From Alphaproteobacteria bacterium (GTDB lineage Bacteria > Myxococcota_A > UBA796 > GCA-2862545), in NCBI GenBank assembly GCA_020632885.1, contig JACKEQ010000032.1:1-64000 (forward strand): DNA of 64,000 bases, written 5' to 3'. The notes beneath the pieces were generated by a model. That model saw only the letters and a list, made by a program, of their open reading frames with translations. It was not told the origin of the DNA and did not search any database. A program made the position numbers and the translations under genes. This document shows, one piece after another, positions 62,108 to 64,000 of the stretch; position 1 is the stretch's first letter, and each line of letters opens with the position of its first letter.

Positions 62108-63310
62108 GTGAAATACGACATCTTCTTCTCGGTCAGCCAGACCCCCGCGGGCGGCCGGTTCCCCAGCGAGCGCCAGATGTTCGAGAACATGTTCGACCAG
62201 GTCCGCCTGGCCGACGAGCTCGGGTTCGGCGTCGCGTGGTTCGCCGAATCGCACCTGTCCTCCGAGGTGCAGAAGCACAACCCGGACCCCGTGATCCCGC
62301 ACTGGAAGGGCGAGGTCGGCCTCAACGTGGACTTCCTCCAGCTCGCGACGCACGTGTTCACCCAGACCCGGCGCATCGAGGTCGGTTCCGCGATCATGAA
62401 CATCCTCTGCAACGGCGGGCCGGTCGCCCACGCCGAGCGGGTGGCGGCCTTCCTCGGCTTCCACGGGCTCCGCGACACGCGCCGCCTGCACGTCGGGTTC
62501 GCCGGTGGACGGTTCGACTTCATGAACCGCGCCTACGGCATCAAGCCGCGCACGCCCGCCGAGGCCGCAGCGTGGCCCGCCCTCAAGGGAGCCGTGTTCG
62601 CGCGGGCCGCGGAGCTCTTCGTCCGCCTCCTGAACGGCGAGACCCTCGGGAGCGACGCGGTCCCCCTCGCCACCCTGACCCGCGAGAGCTTCCGGTCCGA
62701 TGCGGACTGGGAGCGCGTGGCCGACCAGGCCGTGGACGGCGTGTGGACGATCCCGCCGTTCTTCGACTTCGAGCCGCTCAAGATCGTGCCCGCCGACATC
62801 GACCGGAGCCTCCTGCAGCTCGTCATCGGCAGCCACGACCCCGACACGCAGGTCCGGGTGAACCGCTACGCCCCCTGCCAGGTCTTCAACCTCTCGATCA
62901 CCCGGCCGGACGTGATCGACGCCACGCACGCGCGGCTCGCCGAGGCCTTCCACCCCGACGGCGGCCCCTGGCAGCGCGACTACATGCCGCGCACCACGTT
63001 CGTCTTCCTCAACGCCGACCCCGCCCTGTCGCCCGAAGACCAGCGGGCTGAGGCGGAGCGGGAGGCGCGCGCCGCCCTGGGAGCCTACTGGACCGCCCTG
63101 GAGGGCACCCTGGACCCCAGCAAGGTCGAGCGTGCCGCCACGAACGCCCTGATCGGCAACCCCGCCGACGTCGCGGCCCAGATGCGCGAGCGCTTCCACC
63201 CCGACGACCGCCTCATGCTGTGGTTCGACTTCTTCGACCACGACAACGAGCGCGTGAAGCGGAACATGCGCGACTTCGTCGAGAAGGTCGCCCCGCTCGT
63301 GGAGGCCTGA
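62108..63310 (+). CDS. luciferase-like (LLM-class) flavin-dependent monooxygenase
   Basis: A 400-residue bacterial-luciferase-family TIM-barrel oxidoreductase using reduced flavin. Family marks are FDQVRLADELGFGVAWFAES near 30-49, RIEVGSAIMNILCNGGPV, HAERVAAFLG and HVGFAGGRFD. GTG at 62108 follows AGGAGGA. Its stop overlaps the aldehyde dehydrogenase start (TGATG), so the two are co-translated and may act in sequence on one substrate, oxygenation then aldehyde oxidation. The substrate is unknown. Confidence 0.9.
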   Translation: MKYDIFFSVSQTPAGGRFPSERQMFENMFDQVRLADELGFGVAWFAESHLSSEVQKHNPDPVIPHWKGEVGLNVDFLQLATHVFTQTRRIEVGSAIMNILCNGGPVAHAERVAAFLGFHGLRDTRRLHVGFAGGRFDFMNRAYGIKPRTPAEAAAWPALKGAVFARAAELFVRLLNGETLGSDAVPLATLTRESFRSDADWERVADQAVDGVWTIPPFFDFEPLKIVPADIDRSLLQLVIGSHDPDTQVRVNRYAPCQVFNLSITRPDVIDATHARLAEAFHPDGGPWQRDYMPRTTFVFLNADPALSPEDQRAEAEREARAALGAYWTALEGTLDPSKVERAATNALIGNPADVAAQMRERFHPDDRLMLWFDFFDHDNERVKRNMRDFVEKVAPLVEA

Positions 63311-64000
63311 TGCGCCTCGAGAACTACGTGGGCGGGCAGTTCGTCCCGGCGCGCTCGGCGGCCACCCTCGACGACATCGGGCCCGCCACCGGCGAGGTGA
63401 TCACCACCCTGCCCCGCTCGGGCCCGGAGGACGTCGACGACGCCGTGCGTGCCGCCACCACCGCCATGGAGGGTCGCTGGGGTCGCGCCACCGTCGCTGA
63501 GCGCGCGGACCTCTGCGACGCCATCGCCGACCGCATCGAGGCCGAGCTCGACCGGTTCGCGGCCCTCGAGTCCCTCGACACCGGCAAGCCCGTGCAGCTC
63601 GCCCGCACCGTGGACATCCCGCGCGCCGTGAGCAACTTCCGCTTCTTCGCCGGCGCGGTGCGCCACGGGCGCACGTCGATGCACGAGATGGACGACGCCA
63701 TCAACTACACCGTGCGTCGACCCCTCGGCGTGGTGGGCCTCATCACACCGTGGAACCTCCCGCTCTATCTGCTCTCCTGGAAGGTGGCGCCCGCCCTGGC
63801 CACCGGGAACGCGGTCGTGGCCAAGCCGTCCGAGATCACGCCGCTCACCGCGTCAGCCCTTGCGGATGTCGTGCACCGCCTGGGCGCGCCCCCAGGCGCC
63901 TTCAACCTGATCCACGGGCTCGGCGCCGAGGTGGGCCAGGCGATGACCGAGCACCCCGGCATCCACGGCATCAGCTTCACGGGTGGCACCGCCACCGGGA
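63310..64000 (+). CDS. aldehyde dehydrogenase, 5' part
   Basis: The first 230 residues of an NAD(P)-dependent aldehyde dehydrogenase; the gene runs off the window. Visible features are the opening NYVGGQFVPA, the substrate-side Asn in TPWNLPLYLLSWKVAPALA, the cofactor lysine in VAKPSEITPLTA, and SFTGGTATG at the very end. The catalytic Glu and Cys lie beyond 64000. Sequence style resembles 2-hydroxymuconate-semialdehyde or betaine-aldehyde-type enzymes. It is coupled to the monooxygenase gene. Confidence 0.93.
   Translation, partial: MRLENYVGGQFVPARSAATLDDIGPATGEVITTLPRSGPEDVDDAVRAATTAMEGRWGRATVAERADLCDAIADRIEAELDRFAALESLDTGKPVQLARTVDIPRAVSNFRFFAGAVRHGRTSMHEMDDAINYTVRRPLGVVGLITPWNLPLYLLSWKVAPALATGNAVVAKPSEITPLTASALADVVHRLGAPPGAFNLIHGLGAEVGQAMTEHPGIHGISFTGGTATG

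Overview
The window is very GC-rich (about 70 % by eye), has short intergenic gaps and many ATGA or GTGA stop/start overlaps. It carries many lipoproteins with Asp/Thr-rich linkers, thrombospondin type 3 and FG-GAP-like surface proteins, a Hanks-type Ser/Thr kinase beside an RsbT-like kinase, a MauG-like dihaem protein and a type I/type III polyketide locus. This suits a Gram-negative, large-genome predator or social bacterium, most likely Myxococcota or a close relative. That placement rests on gene content only; the window has no rRNA or other marker that fixes it.

Layout. 1-3721: 3' part of sbcC, a convergent Asp/Glu racemase-family gene, then two small exported proteins. 3734-4420: two tandem repeat arrays in inverted orientation, a 25-bp hairpin and a four-helix-bundle (S23/Avd-like) gene; this is the most unusual non-coding structure here. 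4424-11404: envelope protein, SDR, a solitary HipA-type kinase with its own HTH, then a RecA-like ATPase plus ATP-dependent DNA ligase operon and a predicted exported protein. 11435-18190: Cys/Met PLP lyase, TSP3 protein, a four-fold repeat helical protein, polX, a Ser/Thr kinase and an RsbT homologue. 18194-28071: PDZ-like membrane protein coupled to an oligopeptide-binding protein, SGNH-like protein, DRE-TIM aldolase, two polytopic membrane proteins, a zinc metallopeptidase lipoprotein, a frameshifted dihaem peroxidase and a baeRF-type release-factor homologue.

28209-41276 reads as one long operon: gltX, lipoprotein, pncA, ubiE-like methyltransferase, a large type I PKS (FMN ER-KS-AT-ACP-KR-DH), a type III PKS and a TIGR02996-like protein. 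The last two PKS genes plus the methyltransferase could make a methylated alkyl-resorcinol, pyrone or quinone-type lipid: the type I enzyme would build the acyl chain on its ACP and the type III enzyme would extend and cyclise it. The type I gene has an apparent single frameshift in its DH domain.

41280-44472 holds two tandem FG-GAP-like paralogues; the downstream copy has lost a segment and its frame. 44607-53896 is a nine-gene Bat (aerotolerance-type) operon: moxR, DUF58, DUF4381-like, batA, a batB-batC fusion, batD, an SH3 membrane protein, then a response regulator and histidine kinase. 53939-64000 has a DEAD-box helicase, a DHH phosphoesterase, a LOG-family protein, pepP, a GNAT, two lipoproteins, an atypical SDR, a luciferase-like monooxygenase and the 5' part of an aldehyde dehydrogenase.

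No tRNA, rRNA, CRISPR array, insertion sequence or prophage was recognised. Four genes or gene pairs overlap tail to tail, so few classical terminators are expected. Two or three frame breaks in otherwise well-conserved genes could be real or assembly errors; read-level checks would decide.
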